A stretch of DNA of 64,000 bases from Pseudoduganella armeniaca (GTDB lineage Bacteria > Pseudomonadota > Gammaproteobacteria > Burkholderiales > Burkholderiaceae_D). Positions 8,840 through 17,304 of this stretch are shown piece after piece. Where the stretch lies: NCBI RefSeq assembly GCF_003028855.1, contig NZ_CP028324.1:5518001-5582000 (forward strand). Reading direction: 5' to 3'. Position numbers and translations under genes: made by a program. Every line of letters starts with the position of its first letter. Position 1 is the stretch's first letter. Below the pieces are notes generated by a model. It was not told where the DNA came from, made no database searches, and worked only from the letters and a program-made list of their open reading frames with translations.

Positions 8840-10315
8840 TTATTTACCGAGCTGCTGCTCGATCAGGCGCAGAAACTCCGCCGTCCCCCACCCCACCGTC
8901 CGCAGCGGGATATCCGGCTGGTAGAACTGGCCATTGCCGCGCGGCCGGCCCACGTACAGCTTCATCGGCACGATCACCCGCGCCAGGCCGCCTGGCAGGT
9001 CCTGCGAGCGCACTTCCATATACGTCGAATCGGCCGAGCTGGGCGCCCCGACCAGGCGGGTGTTCGGGAACAGCTTGAACGTGTCGAGCGCATCGAGGCA
9101 GGCGCTGGCGCAATAGCCCGGCACGATCACGTACACGGGCCGCGTGAAGGCCGGCGGGTCGCCGGGTCGGTCGGCCTGGGCATCGGCCGGCGCCGCCTGT
9201 CCATCCTCCCGATCGATGTAGTAAGGCTGGCCCGCCGTCTGCGCGGCCGCCATGCCGCTCGCATGCCGCGTGGCCCAGGCCAGTGCCTTCTGCTCGCCCT
9301 GCTGGGCGAACTTCTGCTGGTACATGCGGAAATACGCCAGGTTGCCGGGCGACGGCCGGTACCACGTGACGGTATTGCCATCGTAGGCGTCGCGGCGCCG
9401 CTTCAGTCGCGCTTCGCCCCATAACGCGCCGGCGACTTCCTGGCTCCACATCGAGGAGCCGCCCTGGTTGCCACGCAGGTCGATCACGACCGCGTCGGCC
9501 TGCAGCAGGCGTGCCCGCTCCTGCCTTATCTTGTCGGCCATCGCATGGTAGGCCGCGCGTTCCGCGTCGTTCGGATGGAAGGTGGGCATCGCCGCCCAGA
9601 ACAGTTTGGGGCGGGGCTCCGTCAGTCCCACCGGCAGCTCGGCCATGCCAACACTGGCGCCGGCCCACTCGCGTGCCTGCTCCGTGCGGCGGCGCCACTC
9701 CAACACACGCTCCGTTTGCGCGCCCTCGGCGGTCGCGAACACGCAGCGCTCCGGCAGGGCGATGAACGGATTGCCGCGGTCGACGAACAGCTCGCTCGCC
9801 CTGCTCCACCATTGGCCCGCTTCCTTGCCACGCCCCTGGAATGCAAACACGTTTTCTTCCATCAGGCGGCGTGCCGGCCTGCCATCGCAGGAGACGATGC
9901 GCGCGCCGGCGGGCGGACCGCCCGGTTCGGACGCGTACACGTACAGGTCATCGCGCCATGCGGGCACGAAGCCGGGCCAGCGCTGCTGCTCGGCCGGCAG
10001 CAAGTCACCCTTGGTGGCGATGCCCGCATGGCCGTCGTTAATGCGCGCCGTGAAGCCCTGCAAGGTCGCCACGTAGCCTGGCGCGTCCTTGACCTGGCGC
10101 GCCAGCGCGAGGCCATGCTCGCGCGCGGCCTTGAGGTCGGCCAGGAAGGCGGGATTGTGCGGATCGAGCGCCCCGGCGTGGTTCCCCAGCGTGACCTGGT
10201 AGCCCGCCGCGATGTCGCGCAGCGCCGCCTCGCGCCAGGCCTGAGCGGTCTCCGGCAGCTGCGCGTGCGCGGCGGCGCTGGCGGCCGCCCATGCGATGGC
10301 CAGCAGGCGCCTCAT
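8840..10315 (-). CDS. Exported S41-like peptidase
   Basis: A 491-residue protein with a signal peptide (MRRLLAIAWAAASAAAHAQ). It resembles tail-specific S41 proteases: an N-terminal helical part, 'INDGHAGI' typical of the S41 entry region, a beta strand 'ADAVVIDLRGNQGG' about two thirds along, and the probable nucleophile Ser in 'VPGYCASACLDALDTFK' followed by a Lys. No PDZ domain is obvious. The probable job is cleavage of periplasmic or outer-membrane proteins or peptides. The start at 10315 overlaps the stop of the upstream 39-codon gene (ATGA), which supports that start and implies translational coupling. The family call is good; the active-site assignment is tentative. Confidence 0.78.
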   Translation of the reverse strand: MRRLLAIAWAAASAAAHAQLPETAQAWREAALRDIAAGYQVTLGNHAGALDPHNPAFLADLKAAREHGLALARQVKDAPGYVATLQGFTARINDGHAGIATKGDLLPAEQQRWPGFVPAWRDDLYVYASEPGGPPAGARIVSCDGRPARRLMEENVFAFQGRGKEAGQWWSRASELFVDRGNPFIALPERCVFATAEGAQTERVLEWRRRTEQAREWAGASVGMAELPVGLTEPRPKLFWAAMPTFHPNDAERAAYHAMADKIRQERARLLQADAVVIDLRGNQGGSSMWSQEVAGALWGEARLKRRRDAYDGNTVTWYRPSPGNLAYFRMYQQKFAQQGEQKALAWATRHASGMAAAQTAGQPYYIDREDGQAAPADAQADRPGDPPAFTRPVYVIVPGYCASACLDALDTFKLFPNTRLVGAPSSADSTYMEVRSQDLPGGLARVIVPMKLYVGRPRGNGQFYQPDIPLRTVGWGTAEFLRLIEQQLGK

Positions 10316-10431
10316 GCGAACCACCGTTCGCTGACAAAGGCCAGCACGCCCACGAAGGCCACCGCCAGCAGCAGCACGACCAGCAGGCGGCCGAACTTCG
10401 GCGCGCCGTCGTCCTGTTCGTTTTCGTTCAT
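10312..10431 (-). CDS. 39-residue single-span membrane peptide
   Basis: A small gene of 39 codons: an acidic head (MNENEQDDGAPKFGR), one hydrophobic span of about 19 residues ('LLVVLLLAVAFVGVLAFVS'), and a short ERWFA tail. It has a strong ribosome site, GAGGTGA, overlapping the stop of the upstream oxidoreductase. Its own stop overlaps the start of the S41-like gene by ATGA. This packing argues that it is really translated. It may anchor or modulate a neighbour, or exist to couple translation of the protease. I do not recognise a family. Confidence 0.68.
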   Translation of the reverse strand: MNENEQDDGAPKFGRLLVVLLLAVAFVGVLAFVSERWFA

Positions 10432-10438
10432 CGTCACC

Positions 10439-11416
10439 TCAGTGCGGCAGCAGGATCGACGAGCCGGTGGTGCGGCGCGATTCGAGCTCGGCATGCGCCC
10501 GCGCCGCGTCCTGCAGGTGGTAGCGCTGGTTGATCGCGACCTTTACCTCGCCGCTGGCCAGCACGCCGAACAGCGAGCGCGCCGTCGCCTCCAGGTCTTC
10601 GCGCGTGGCCGTGTAGTGCACCAGCGTCGGTCGCGTGAAGAACAGCGAGCCGCGCGACTGCAGCTCGGCCGGCGCGAACGCCGGCACCGGGCCGGACGCG
10701 TTGCCGAAGCTGACCATCAGGCCCAGGGGTTTCAGGCAGTCGAGCGAACCGGCAAACGTGTCCTTGCCGATCGAGTCGTACACCACCGACACGCCTTCGC
10801 CATCGGTCAGTTCGCGCACGCGCTCCGTGAAGTTCTCCTGCGTGTAGTTGATCACGTGGGTGGCGCCGTGCTCGATCGCCAGCGCCGCCTTTTCCTCCGA
10901 GCTGACGGTGCCGATCAGGTTGACACCCAATACCTTGGCCCACTGGCAGGCGATCAGGCCGACGCCGCCGGCGGCCGCGTGCCACAGCACCGTGTCGCCT
11001 GGTTTCAGGTGCGCCGTGCGGTGCAGCAGGTACTGTACCGTCATCCCCTGCAGCATCGCGGCGGCGGCGGTTTCAAAACCGATCTGCTCGGGCAGCACGA
11101 CGAGATGCGTGGCGGGCATGTTGCGCACCTGCGCATAAGCGCCGTTCGGCCGCGCCGCATAGGCCACCCGGTCACCCACCTTGACGTGCGTGACGCCCTC
11201 GCCCACCGCCTCGACGGTGCCGGCGCCCTCCTGGCCCAGGCCATTCGGCAGTGGCTGCGGGTACAGGCCGGTGCGGAAGTAGATGTCGATGAAGTTGATG
11301 CCGATGGCCTCGTGCCGCACCGTGACTTCGCCGGGGCCGGGCGGGCCGACGTCGACGTCCACGTACTCCAGCACTTCCGGGCCGCCCGTGCGCGCCATGC
11401 GGATCGCCTTGCTCAT
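10439..11416 (-). CDS. NADPH:quinone oxidoreductase (zinc-free MDR family)
   Basis: A 325-residue quinone oxidoreductase of the medium-chain dehydrogenase/reductase superfamily. The GroES-like half (residues 1-120) has 'GPGEVTVRHEAIGINFIDIYFRTGLYP', and 'GQEGAGTVEAVGEGV' without zinc ligands. The Rossmann half has the nucleotide motif 'HAAAGGVGLIACQWAKVLG'. It closely fits the Qor type that reduces quinones with NADPH. It lies 31 bp downstream of methylglyoxal synthase and 7 bp upstream of the small membrane-peptide gene, so it is within a leftward operon. A role in disposing of reactive carbonyls or quinones made near this pathway is an inference. Confidence 0.92.
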   Translation of the reverse strand: MSKAIRMARTGGPEVLEYVDVDVGPPGPGEVTVRHEAIGINFIDIYFRTGLYPQPLPNGLGQEGAGTVEAVGEGVTHVKVGDRVAYAARPNGAYAQVRNMPATHLVVLPEQIGFETAAAAMLQGMTVQYLLHRTAHLKPGDTVLWHAAAGGVGLIACQWAKVLGVNLIGTVSSEEKAALAIEHGATHVINYTQENFTERVRELTDGEGVSVVYDSIGKDTFAGSLDCLKPLGLMVSFGNASGPVPAFAPAELQSRGSLFFTRPTLVHYTATREDLEATARSLFGVLASGEVKVAINQRYHLQDAARAHAELESRRTTGSSILLPH

Positions 11417-11447
11417 GCTTGCCTCCGTTTTCAGGGATGGGGGTGGA

Positions 11448-11834
11448 TCACGCGGCCGCCATGGCCGCTTCCAGCTGCGACAGCACCAGGTGCGCCGTCG
11501 CGACGTTGGTGGCGCAGGCCACGTTGTGCACGTCGCAGGCGCGCACCAGTGCGTTGATGTCCGGTTCGTGCGGCTGCGGCGTCATCGGGTCGCGCAGGAA
11601 GATGACGGCGTCGACCTGCCCTTCCACCAGCAGCGCGCCGATCTGCAGGTCGCCGCCGAACGGGCCGCTGTGCTTGCGCTCGACGGGCAGGCCCAGCTCG
11701 GCGACCAGGCGGCCGCCCGTCGTGCCTGTGGCCGTCAGCGTGCAGCGGCGCAGGAAATCGGCGTATTCGCCGGCCAGCGCGATCATGTCGTCTTTCTTCT
11801 TGTCGTGGGCGATCAGGGCAATGCGGGGTGTCAT
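11448..11834 (-). CDS. mgsA: Methylglyoxal synthase
   Basis: A 128-residue methylglyoxal synthase, which converts dihydroxyacetone phosphate to methylglyoxal and phosphate, bypassing lower glycolysis when phosphate is short. The family motifs are present: 'IALIAHDKKKDDM' at the start, 'TATGTTG' for phosphate binding, 'SGPFGGDLQIGALL', 'DAVIFLRDPM' with the catalytic Asp, and 'CDVHNVACATN'. It is slightly shorter than E. coli MgsA (152). It sits between a DMT permease (19 bp away) and a quinone oxidoreductase (31 bp away), all in the same direction, so co-transcription is likely. Confidence 0.94.
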   Translation of the reverse strand: MTPRIALIAHDKKKDDMIALAGEYADFLRRCTLTATGTTGGRLVAELGLPVERKHSGPFGGDLQIGALLVEGQVDAVIFLRDPMTPQPHEPDINALVRACDVHNVACATNVATAHLVLSQLEAAMAAA

Positions 11835-11853
11835 CTCGGTCTCTTTCAGTCAG

Positions 11854-12777
11854 TCAGGCGGACTTCTTCACTTTGGACAGCAGCCAGATCCCGGCCAGGA
11901 CCAGCGCCGTGCCGGCCAGCTGCCAGGCCGTCACCGGCTCGGCCAGGATCACGGCGCCGAGGAACAGCGTGGACACGGGGCCGACCATGCCGGCCTGCGA
12001 CGCGATGCCGGCGCCGACGCGCTGCACCGCGATCATCGTCATGAACACCGGCGCCACGGTGCACAGCAGGCCGTTCACCAGCGACAGCCAGTACACCGGC
12101 GCCGGCTGCACCAGCATGCCGGCCGGACGCAGCAGGAAGAACTGGATCAGGCAGGCGGCACTCGACACGCACATCGCATAGGCCACCAGGCGCAGCGCGC
12201 CGATGCGGCGCACCATCTCGCCCGAAGCCAGCAGGTAGATCGCATACGCGGCGGCGGAGCCCAGCACCAGCAGGGAACCCAGCACCACGTTGCCACCGCC
12301 CTGCAGGTCGTGCAGGAACACCAGCACGATGCCGGCATAGGCCAGCGCCAGCGCCAGCCACTGCAGGCGGCCGATGTGCTGCTTGAGTACCGTGGCGGAG
12401 ATCAGCAGCACGAAGGTCGGTGTCAGGAACAGGATCAGCCGCTCCAGGCCGACCGTGATGTACTGCAGGCCGAGGAAGTCGAGGAAGCTGGAGAGGTAGT
12501 AGCCGATCAGGCCCATGCCGATCAGGCGCCAGCGGTCGCCCCAGGACAGTGGCGGTCCTACGCGCATCTGCCAGATGCCGACCGCCGCGAACACGGGCAG
12601 CGAAAACAGCATGCGGAAGGCGATCAGGGTGACCGCGTCGATGTGATAGCGGTACAGCAGCTTGGCGACGACGGCCTTGGTGGAAAACAGCACGGCGCCG
12701 ACGATGGCCAGCGCCAGGCCGCCGGCCATGCCGGCTTGCACGGCGGCCGCGGGAGAGTCCGTTATGCTTTTGGTCAT
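11854..12777 (-). CDS. EamA/DMT-family permease
   Basis: A 307-residue inner-membrane protein with ten predicted membrane segments in two EamA repeats, the layout of the drug/metabolite transporter superfamily. Typical features include 'LALAIVGAVLFSTKAVVAKLLY' in the first segment and 'LGAVILAEPVTAWQLAGTALVLAGI' at the end of the second repeat. Substrates in this family range from amino acids to nucleobases and cannot be told from sequence. The start at 12777 is the first Met before the hydrophobic part; the ribosome site is weak. It heads a leftward run with mgsA and the quinone oxidoreductase. Confidence 0.88.
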   Translation of the reverse strand: MTKSITDSPAAAVQAGMAGGLALAIVGAVLFSTKAVVAKLLYRYHIDAVTLIAFRMLFSLPVFAAVGIWQMRVGPPLSWGDRWRLIGMGLIGYYLSSFLDFLGLQYITVGLERLILFLTPTFVLLISATVLKQHIGRLQWLALALAYAGIVLVFLHDLQGGGNVVLGSLLVLGSAAAYAIYLLASGEMVRRIGALRLVAYAMCVSSAACLIQFFLLRPAGMLVQPAPVYWLSLVNGLLCTVAPVFMTMIAVQRVGAGIASQAGMVGPVSTLFLGAVILAEPVTAWQLAGTALVLAGIWLLSKVKKSA

Positions 12778-12818
12778 CCGGCCATTGTAAGGCCAAAAGA
12801 ACAACGGCGCTGGCGGCA

Positions 12819-15296
12819 TCAGCCGACCGTCACGGCCACGCTGCCCGCCGCCACCGTGACCACGGTTTCGCGCGCGATCGTCGTGGCCGGCGCGGCGGTG
12901 CCCGCCAGCCGGTTGACCTGGCGGAAGCGCGCCGTCAGGCTGGCCGGCGTCACCGTCACCAGCGTGTAGCCTTGCGCATCCGTATTCACGTGGCGCAGCC
13001 ACGGGTTGCTGTTCAGCGCGGACAACTGGCCCGCCAGGTTCAGCAGGGTGACGCCGAAATCGGTACTGCCGGCCAGGCCGTCCAGCACCGCCTGCGTGGT
13101 CGCGTCCAGGCGCGCTTCCGGCACGCCCTTCGCTGCCAGCGCGCCACGCAGCCGCACGCGGATCTGCTCCAGCAACGCGGCCGTCGTTGGCGCTGCCTTG
13201 CCCAGGGTGTAGTCCAGCAGGTTGACGCTGACGCTGACGCTGCCCAGGTCCGGCACCGGAATCGTGATCGGATACGAGACGATGGTGGCGAGGTCGCCCA
13301 GGCCCGCCGCCGCGTCGCGCAGGTAGGTGAAGAACGACTCCGAGCTGGCACCGGCCGTGACCAGGTCCACCATCACGGGCGTGCCGCCGCCGGCCGCGTC
13401 GAAATCGTCGCTGACGGTGCCGGCGAAGAAGGCGTGGATGTCGCCCGTCAGCGCGACCACGTTGCCGATGCGGTTGTCCTTCAGGTGGCGCATCAGCGCC
13501 TTGCGTTCGGCGTTGTAACCGTCCCACTGGTCACAGTTGAGCAGGAAGCGGCGGAAGTACGGCGCCAGCGCGGCTGCCTTGCCGCTGGCCGTGACGAAGC
13601 TCGACTCGACTTTTTTCGCCTGCACGTCCGGCTTGACGAAGCCGAACGCGATCGCCTGCGCGGCCACCGCGGCCGAGGCGGCGGGACCGCCGCTGGCCGA
13701 CAGCGCGCCCACGAACGCGGTCGCGGCCAGCGTGGCCTGCGTCGTCGTCAACCCGGCCGCGACACCGGCGGCCACCTGCTGCGCGCTGCCGCCATCTGCC
13801 GCCACGACAGCGGCGATGGCCTGCGCGCCGGCCTGCGCGGCGATGGCGCTGGCGCCGGCCGTGCTGGCCGCCACGATGGCGGCCGCCAGCGGCACATTGC
13901 CGGCGGTGGCCTGCGCCGTGCTGCCGATCGACGTGGCCAACACGGGCACGGCCTGCAACGCCAGCAAGGTGGCGATGGCGTCGGTGCCGGACAGGCCCAT
14001 GCGCAGCAGCGAGACCTCGTTGCCCCACAGCTTCCAGGTCGTACGCGCCTCCGCCATCGCCTGCTGCCACCAGGCGCGCTGGGTCGCGCCCAGCATGCTG
14101 ACCGGTGCCAGCGGATCGGTGCCGCCGGCGGCCATTTTCTGCGCCTCGGCGCGCTCGTACAGGTCCTGCGGCACCAGGTAGCGGCTGCCGATGCGGCCCA
14201 CCTGCGCCGACTCGGGAATCACGTGGTCGGCGCGGTACAGGCGCTGGTCCGTCATCACCAGGCGCGCCAGCGCGCCGAAGTCGAACTGGCGGTAGATGCG
14301 GATGTTGTCGAAGCCGGCCTGCGCGGCGTCGAACGTGACGTCGGCCGGCATGAACTCGAACCAGGCCTGGCTGGCGTCGCGCCGGCGCTGCGTCTGGCGC
14401 AGGCCGCTGCCGCCGGCCAGGCTGGCGTCGTAGGTCTGGGCATCCTGCCAGCAGTCGTCCGAGAACTCGTGGTCGTCCCAGATCGCGACGAAGGCGAAGC
14501 GCTCGTGCACTGCCTGCAAGCGGCGGTCGCCGCGGTATTTCTTGTACAGGTAGCGGTAGTCGGCCAGCGTGGTGGCGTAGCGCGCGCTGCCGCCGGCGCC
14601 GGTCGGCGTGCCGTCCGGCAGCCGCAGCGCATCGTGGCGCGCCTCGACCTGGCCCTGCTGGAAGTCCTCGCCCACCGTCTCGTACACGTAGTCGCCCAGG
14701 TGCAGGATGAAGTCGAGATTGTCTTCGCTTGCCACGTGCTCCAGCGCGCCCCAGTGGTTGACGCTCCAGTCCTGGCACGTCAGCGTGGCGAATCGCAGCT
14801 GGTCCACGCTGGCGCCGCTGGCTGGCGCCGTGCGGAAACGGCCCACGTTCGAGCGCGCGTCGCCGGCCACAAACTGGTAATAGTAGGTCTGGCCCGGCTG
14901 CAGGCCCGTCAGCTTGTGGCGCACCGTGTTGTCGTACTGGGCGCGCAGCGGCAGGCGCTGGTCCGCCACCGGCATGCCGGCCAACGCCGCATTGGTGCCG
15001 AGCAAGCGCGCATTGTCGCCGCTGCTCACCAGCAGTTGCACCGTGACGTCGTTGCCGGCCGGCGCGGGCGCCGCCGGGTCGGTGCCTGCCGGCACGACAC
15101 GGGTCCACAGCACGATGCTGTCCGGCCGCGGATCGCCCGCTGCCACGCTCTGCGGAAAACTCCAGGCGGTGCCGCTGGCGGGCGGCAGGCCGTCGACGAG
15201 CGGGTCGTCGTTGCTGCTGCCGCAGCCGGCCAACCCGGCCGTGGCGACCGATACCGTAAGGAAACCGCCCAGCTTAAGAAATTGCCGCCTGTCCAT
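12819..15296 (-). CDS. phoD: PhoD-like alkaline phosphatase/phosphodiesterase with Ala-rich insertion
   Basis: An 825-residue Tat-exported metallophosphoesterase. The signal peptide has the twin-arginine motif DRRQFLK and a lipobox-like 'LAGCG' at residues 22-26. An N-terminal Fn3-like PhoD domain ('SFPQSVAAGDPRPDSIVLWTR') spans about 44-160. The catalytic core carries 'FILHLGDYVYE', 'IWDDHEFSDD' and 'VVALTGDIHAF'. Canonical PhoD proteins are about 550-600 residues. Here roughly 140 extra residues, almost all Ala, Gly, Val, Thr and Ser, lie between residues 440 and 580 within the core. The C-terminus is also longer than usual. PhoD enzymes release phosphate from phosphodiesters or monoesters outside the cytoplasm and use Fe/Ca. 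A TGTAA-N5-TGTAA direct repeat lies 25 bp upstream. Confidence 0.88.
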   Translation of the reverse strand: MDRRQFLKLGGFLTVSVATAGLAGCGSSNDDPLVDGLPPASGTAWSFPQSVAAGDPRPDSIVLWTRVVPAGTDPAAPAPAGNDVTVQLLVSSGDNARLLGTNAALAGMPVADQRLPLRAQYDNTVRHKLTGLQPGQTYYYQFVAGDARSNVGRFRTAPASGASVDQLRFATLTCQDWSVNHWGALEHVASEDNLDFILHLGDYVYETVGEDFQQGQVEARHDALRLPDGTPTGAGGSARYATTLADYRYLYKKYRGDRRLQAVHERFAFVAIWDDHEFSDDCWQDAQTYDASLAGGSGLRQTQRRRDASQAWFEFMPADVTFDAAQAGFDNIRIYRQFDFGALARLVMTDQRLYRADHVIPESAQVGRIGSRYLVPQDLYERAEAQKMAAGGTDPLAPVSMLGATQRAWWQQAMAEARTTWKLWGNEVSLLRMGLSGTDAIATLLALQAVPVLATSIGSTAQATAGNVPLAAAIVAASTAGASAIAAQAGAQAIAAVVAADGGSAQQVAAGVAAGLTTTQATLAATAFVGALSASGGPAASAAVAAQAIAFGFVKPDVQAKKVESSFVTASGKAAALAPYFRRFLLNCDQWDGYNAERKALMRHLKDNRIGNVVALTGDIHAFFAGTVSDDFDAAGGGTPVMVDLVTAGASSESFFTYLRDAAAGLGDLATIVSYPITIPVPDLGSVSVSVNLLDYTLGKAAPTTAALLEQIRVRLRGALAAKGVPEARLDATTQAVLDGLAGSTDFGVTLLNLAGQLSALNSNPWLRHVNTDAQGYTLVTVTPASLTARFRQVNRLAGTAAPATTIARETVVTVAAGSVAVTVG

Positions 15297-15320
15297 ATTT
15301 CTGTCTCCACCGTTGTAATT

Positions 15321-15335
15321 TTACAAAAATTTACA
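15321..15335 (-). promoter_or_regulatory. TGTAA-N5-TGTAA direct repeat upstream of phoD
   Basis: On the minus strand two TGTAA half-sites repeat with a 10-bp period, 25 bp before the phoD start. The adjacent TTGTAATTTTACAA (15313-15326) is also a perfect palindrome. The layout recalls response-regulator sites, but it is not a good match to the 11-bp-period PHO box as I know it. Confidence 0.35.
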
Positions 15336-15494
15336 AAATCATAGCAGCCCTGGGCGGCCCGGGAAACGTCTGTGAAAACAGGATGTTGTGTGAAATACAC
15401 CACGGACGCACGATTGAAAAGAGGTTCGACATCTCAACCTTTTGAGCGTAGGCTTTCATTACAAAAATGCTACTCAACTTATAAGGATGACATC

Positions 15495-16313
15495 ATGGCA
15501 GCCATTCCAAACCAGATCGGCGGAACCCAGAACGACGATATCCTGCCGGGCACCGACGGCGTGGACTACATTTACGGCCAGGGTGGTTCCGACACCCTGC
15601 TCGGCAACGGTGGCGACGACCAGCTGTTCAGCGGCGTCATTTACACCCCGACCGGCAACCTGCCCGACTTGATAGGCGACCGCCTCGAGGGCGGCGGCGG
15701 CAACGACACGCTGACGGGCGGCGACGGCAACGACATGCTGCTGGGCGGCGCGGGCAGCAACAGGATCGACGGCGGTGGGGGTATCGATACCGCCGTGTTC
15801 AGCGGCGCGCGCGGCGAGTACACGGTGGCGCTGAAGGACGGCGCCATCGGCGTCACCTCCACCACTGGCGGCACCGACACGCTGACGACGGTGGAGCGCG
15901 TGCAGTATTCCGACATCAACATCGCCTACGACATCGCCGGCAACGCGGGCAAGATGTTCCGGCTCTACCAGGCCGCGCTCAATCGCGCACCGGACAAGGA
16001 AGGCCTGGGCTGGTGGATCAACGCCGCCGACCACGGCGCCGATTGGGAAAACATGGCGCAGGGCTTCATGCGCAGCACGGAATGGGTGAGGCTGTATGGC
16101 GCCGAATCCTCCAACGACGCCTTCCTGACCAACCTGTACAAGAACGCGCTGCACCGCGATCCGGATGCGGAAGGCTTCGCGTTCTGGAAACAGGCGCTCG
16201 ACAATGGCGTCTCGCGCGAACACCTGCTCGTGCAATTCTCGGAAAGCCCGGAAAACCAGGCGCAAGTGATCGGCAGCATCCAGAACGGCATCGAATACAC
16301 GCCGTTCGCCTGA
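15495..16313 (+). CDS. RTX repeat protein with DUF4214 domain
   Basis: A 272-residue protein with no N-terminal signal peptide. Residues about 10-110 contain Gly/Asp-rich nonapeptide calcium-binding repeats of the RTX type ('GGSDTLLGNGGDDQL', 'GGGGNDTLTGGDGNDMLLGG'). Residues about 150-265 form a DUF4214 domain with the recurring 'LYQAALNRAPDKEGLGWWI' and 'LYKNALHRDPDAEGFAFW' repeats. Such proteins are normally exported by type I secretion using a C-terminal signal, and DUF4214 is common in secreted surface proteins. The start at 15495 follows AAGGATGAC. No exporter is adjacent; the type I system at 42.6-47.1 kb is the closest candidate. The cellular role is unknown. Confidence 0.85.
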   Translation: MAAIPNQIGGTQNDDILPGTDGVDYIYGQGGSDTLLGNGGDDQLFSGVIYTPTGNLPDLIGDRLEGGGGNDTLTGGDGNDMLLGGAGSNRIDGGGGIDTAVFSGARGEYTVALKDGAIGVTSTTGGTDTLTTVERVQYSDINIAYDIAGNAGKMFRLYQAALNRAPDKEGLGWWINAADHGADWENMAQGFMRSTEWVRLYGAESSNDAFLTNLYKNALHRDPDAEGFAFWKQALDNGVSREHLLVQFSESPENQAQVIGSIQNGIEYTPFA

Positions 16314-16356
16314 GTTGCGGGGCGCTCTTCCGGCCCCCGGACGGGCAATCGCCAGG

Positions 16357-16380
16357 GGGCGGTATGTTAGAATACCGCCC
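16357..16380 (+). terminator. Hairpin between the RTX gene and yebC
   Basis: A 9-bp inverted repeat, GGGCGGTAT / ATACCGCCC, with loop GTTAGA. It could end RTX-gene transcription or lie in the yebC leader, because TAGAAT inside it also looks like a -10 box. No T-run follows. Confidence 0.4.
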
Positions 16381-16411
16381 TCGATTGCACACCGTCTAAG
16401 GAAGAGTCAAC

Positions 16412-17137
16412 ATGGCTGGACACAGCAAATGGGCCAACATCAAGCATAAAAAGGCTGCAACGGACGCGAAACGCGGCAAGATCTGGACGCGCCTGATCAA
16501 GGAAATCACGGTTGCCGCGCGCATGGGCGGCGGCGACATCAACACCAATCCGCGCCTGCGCCTGGCGGTGGACAAGGCGGCGGACGCCAACATGCCGAAG
16601 GATAACGTCCAGCGCGCGATCACGCGCGGCACAGGCGGCGACGAGGGCACCAACTACGAAGAAGTACGCTACGAAGGCTACGGCATCGGCGGTGCCGCGA
16701 TCATCGTCGACTGCATGACCGACAACCGCGTGCGCACGGTTGCCGAGGTGCGTCACGCCTTCAACAAATACGGCGGCAACATGGGCACGGAGAACTCCGT
16801 GTCGTTCATGTTCAAGCACTGCGGCCAGTTCCTGTTCGCGCCCGGCACGGATGAAGCGAAGCTGATGGATGCCGCGCTGGAAGCGGGCGCCGAGGATGTC
16901 GTGACCGACGAAGAAGGCGGCTTCGAGGTGCTGTGCGCGCCGAACGACTTCGCCGCCGTCAAGGACGCGCTGGAGAAGGCGGGCTTCAAGGCCGAAGTGG
17001 CCGAGATCATCATGAAGCCGGCCACCGAGACGGTATTCACGGGCGAGGAAGCGCTGAAGATGCAGAAGCTGCTGGACGCGCTGGAAAACCTGGACGATAC
17101 GCAGGAGGTCTACACCAACGCCGTGATCGAAGAGTAA
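16412..17137 (+). CDS. yebC: YebC/PmpR-family regulatory protein
   Basis: A 241-residue YebC/TACO1-family protein with the invariant start 'MAGHSKWANIKHKKAATDAKRG' split over the first domain. The family signatures 'NPRLRLAVDKAADANMPKDN' and 'GYGIGGAAIIVDCMTDN' follow. The family binds DNA or ribosomes: members have been described as transcription regulators and, more recently, as factors easing translation at proline stretches. AAGGAAGAG lies 11 bases upstream. It begins a conserved rightward block (purD, hemF, nadD and others) but is separated from purD by a strong terminator. Confidence 0.95.
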   Translation: MAGHSKWANIKHKKAATDAKRGKIWTRLIKEITVAARMGGGDINTNPRLRLAVDKAADANMPKDNVQRAITRGTGGDEGTNYEEVRYEGYGIGGAAIIVDCMTDNRVRTVAEVRHAFNKYGGNMGTENSVSFMFKHCGQFLFAPGTDEAKLMDAALEAGAEDVVTDEEGGFEVLCAPNDFAAVKDALEKAGFKAEVAEIIMKPATETVFTGEEALKMQKLLDALENLDDTQEVYTNAVIEE

Positions 17138-17158
17138 TCCGGCACGACCTGGTGACAC

Positions 17159-17180
17159 GGCGGCCCGCGGGCCGCCTTTT
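17159..17180 (+). terminator. Rho-independent terminator of yebC
   Basis: The palindrome GGCGGCCC-GC-GGGCCGCC is followed by TTTT, 21 bp past the yebC stop. Confidence 0.85.
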
Positions 17181-17304
17181 CCGCTCCTGGAGCCTGGCCC
17201 TTCCGGCCCTGTCCAGAAGCCTTTTCAAGATGGCGTGAGCACCCCTGCCCTGGCCATCTTGAAGAAGCTTCCCCGCAATCCTCAAACTTGAACGAACGGT
17301 CCCT

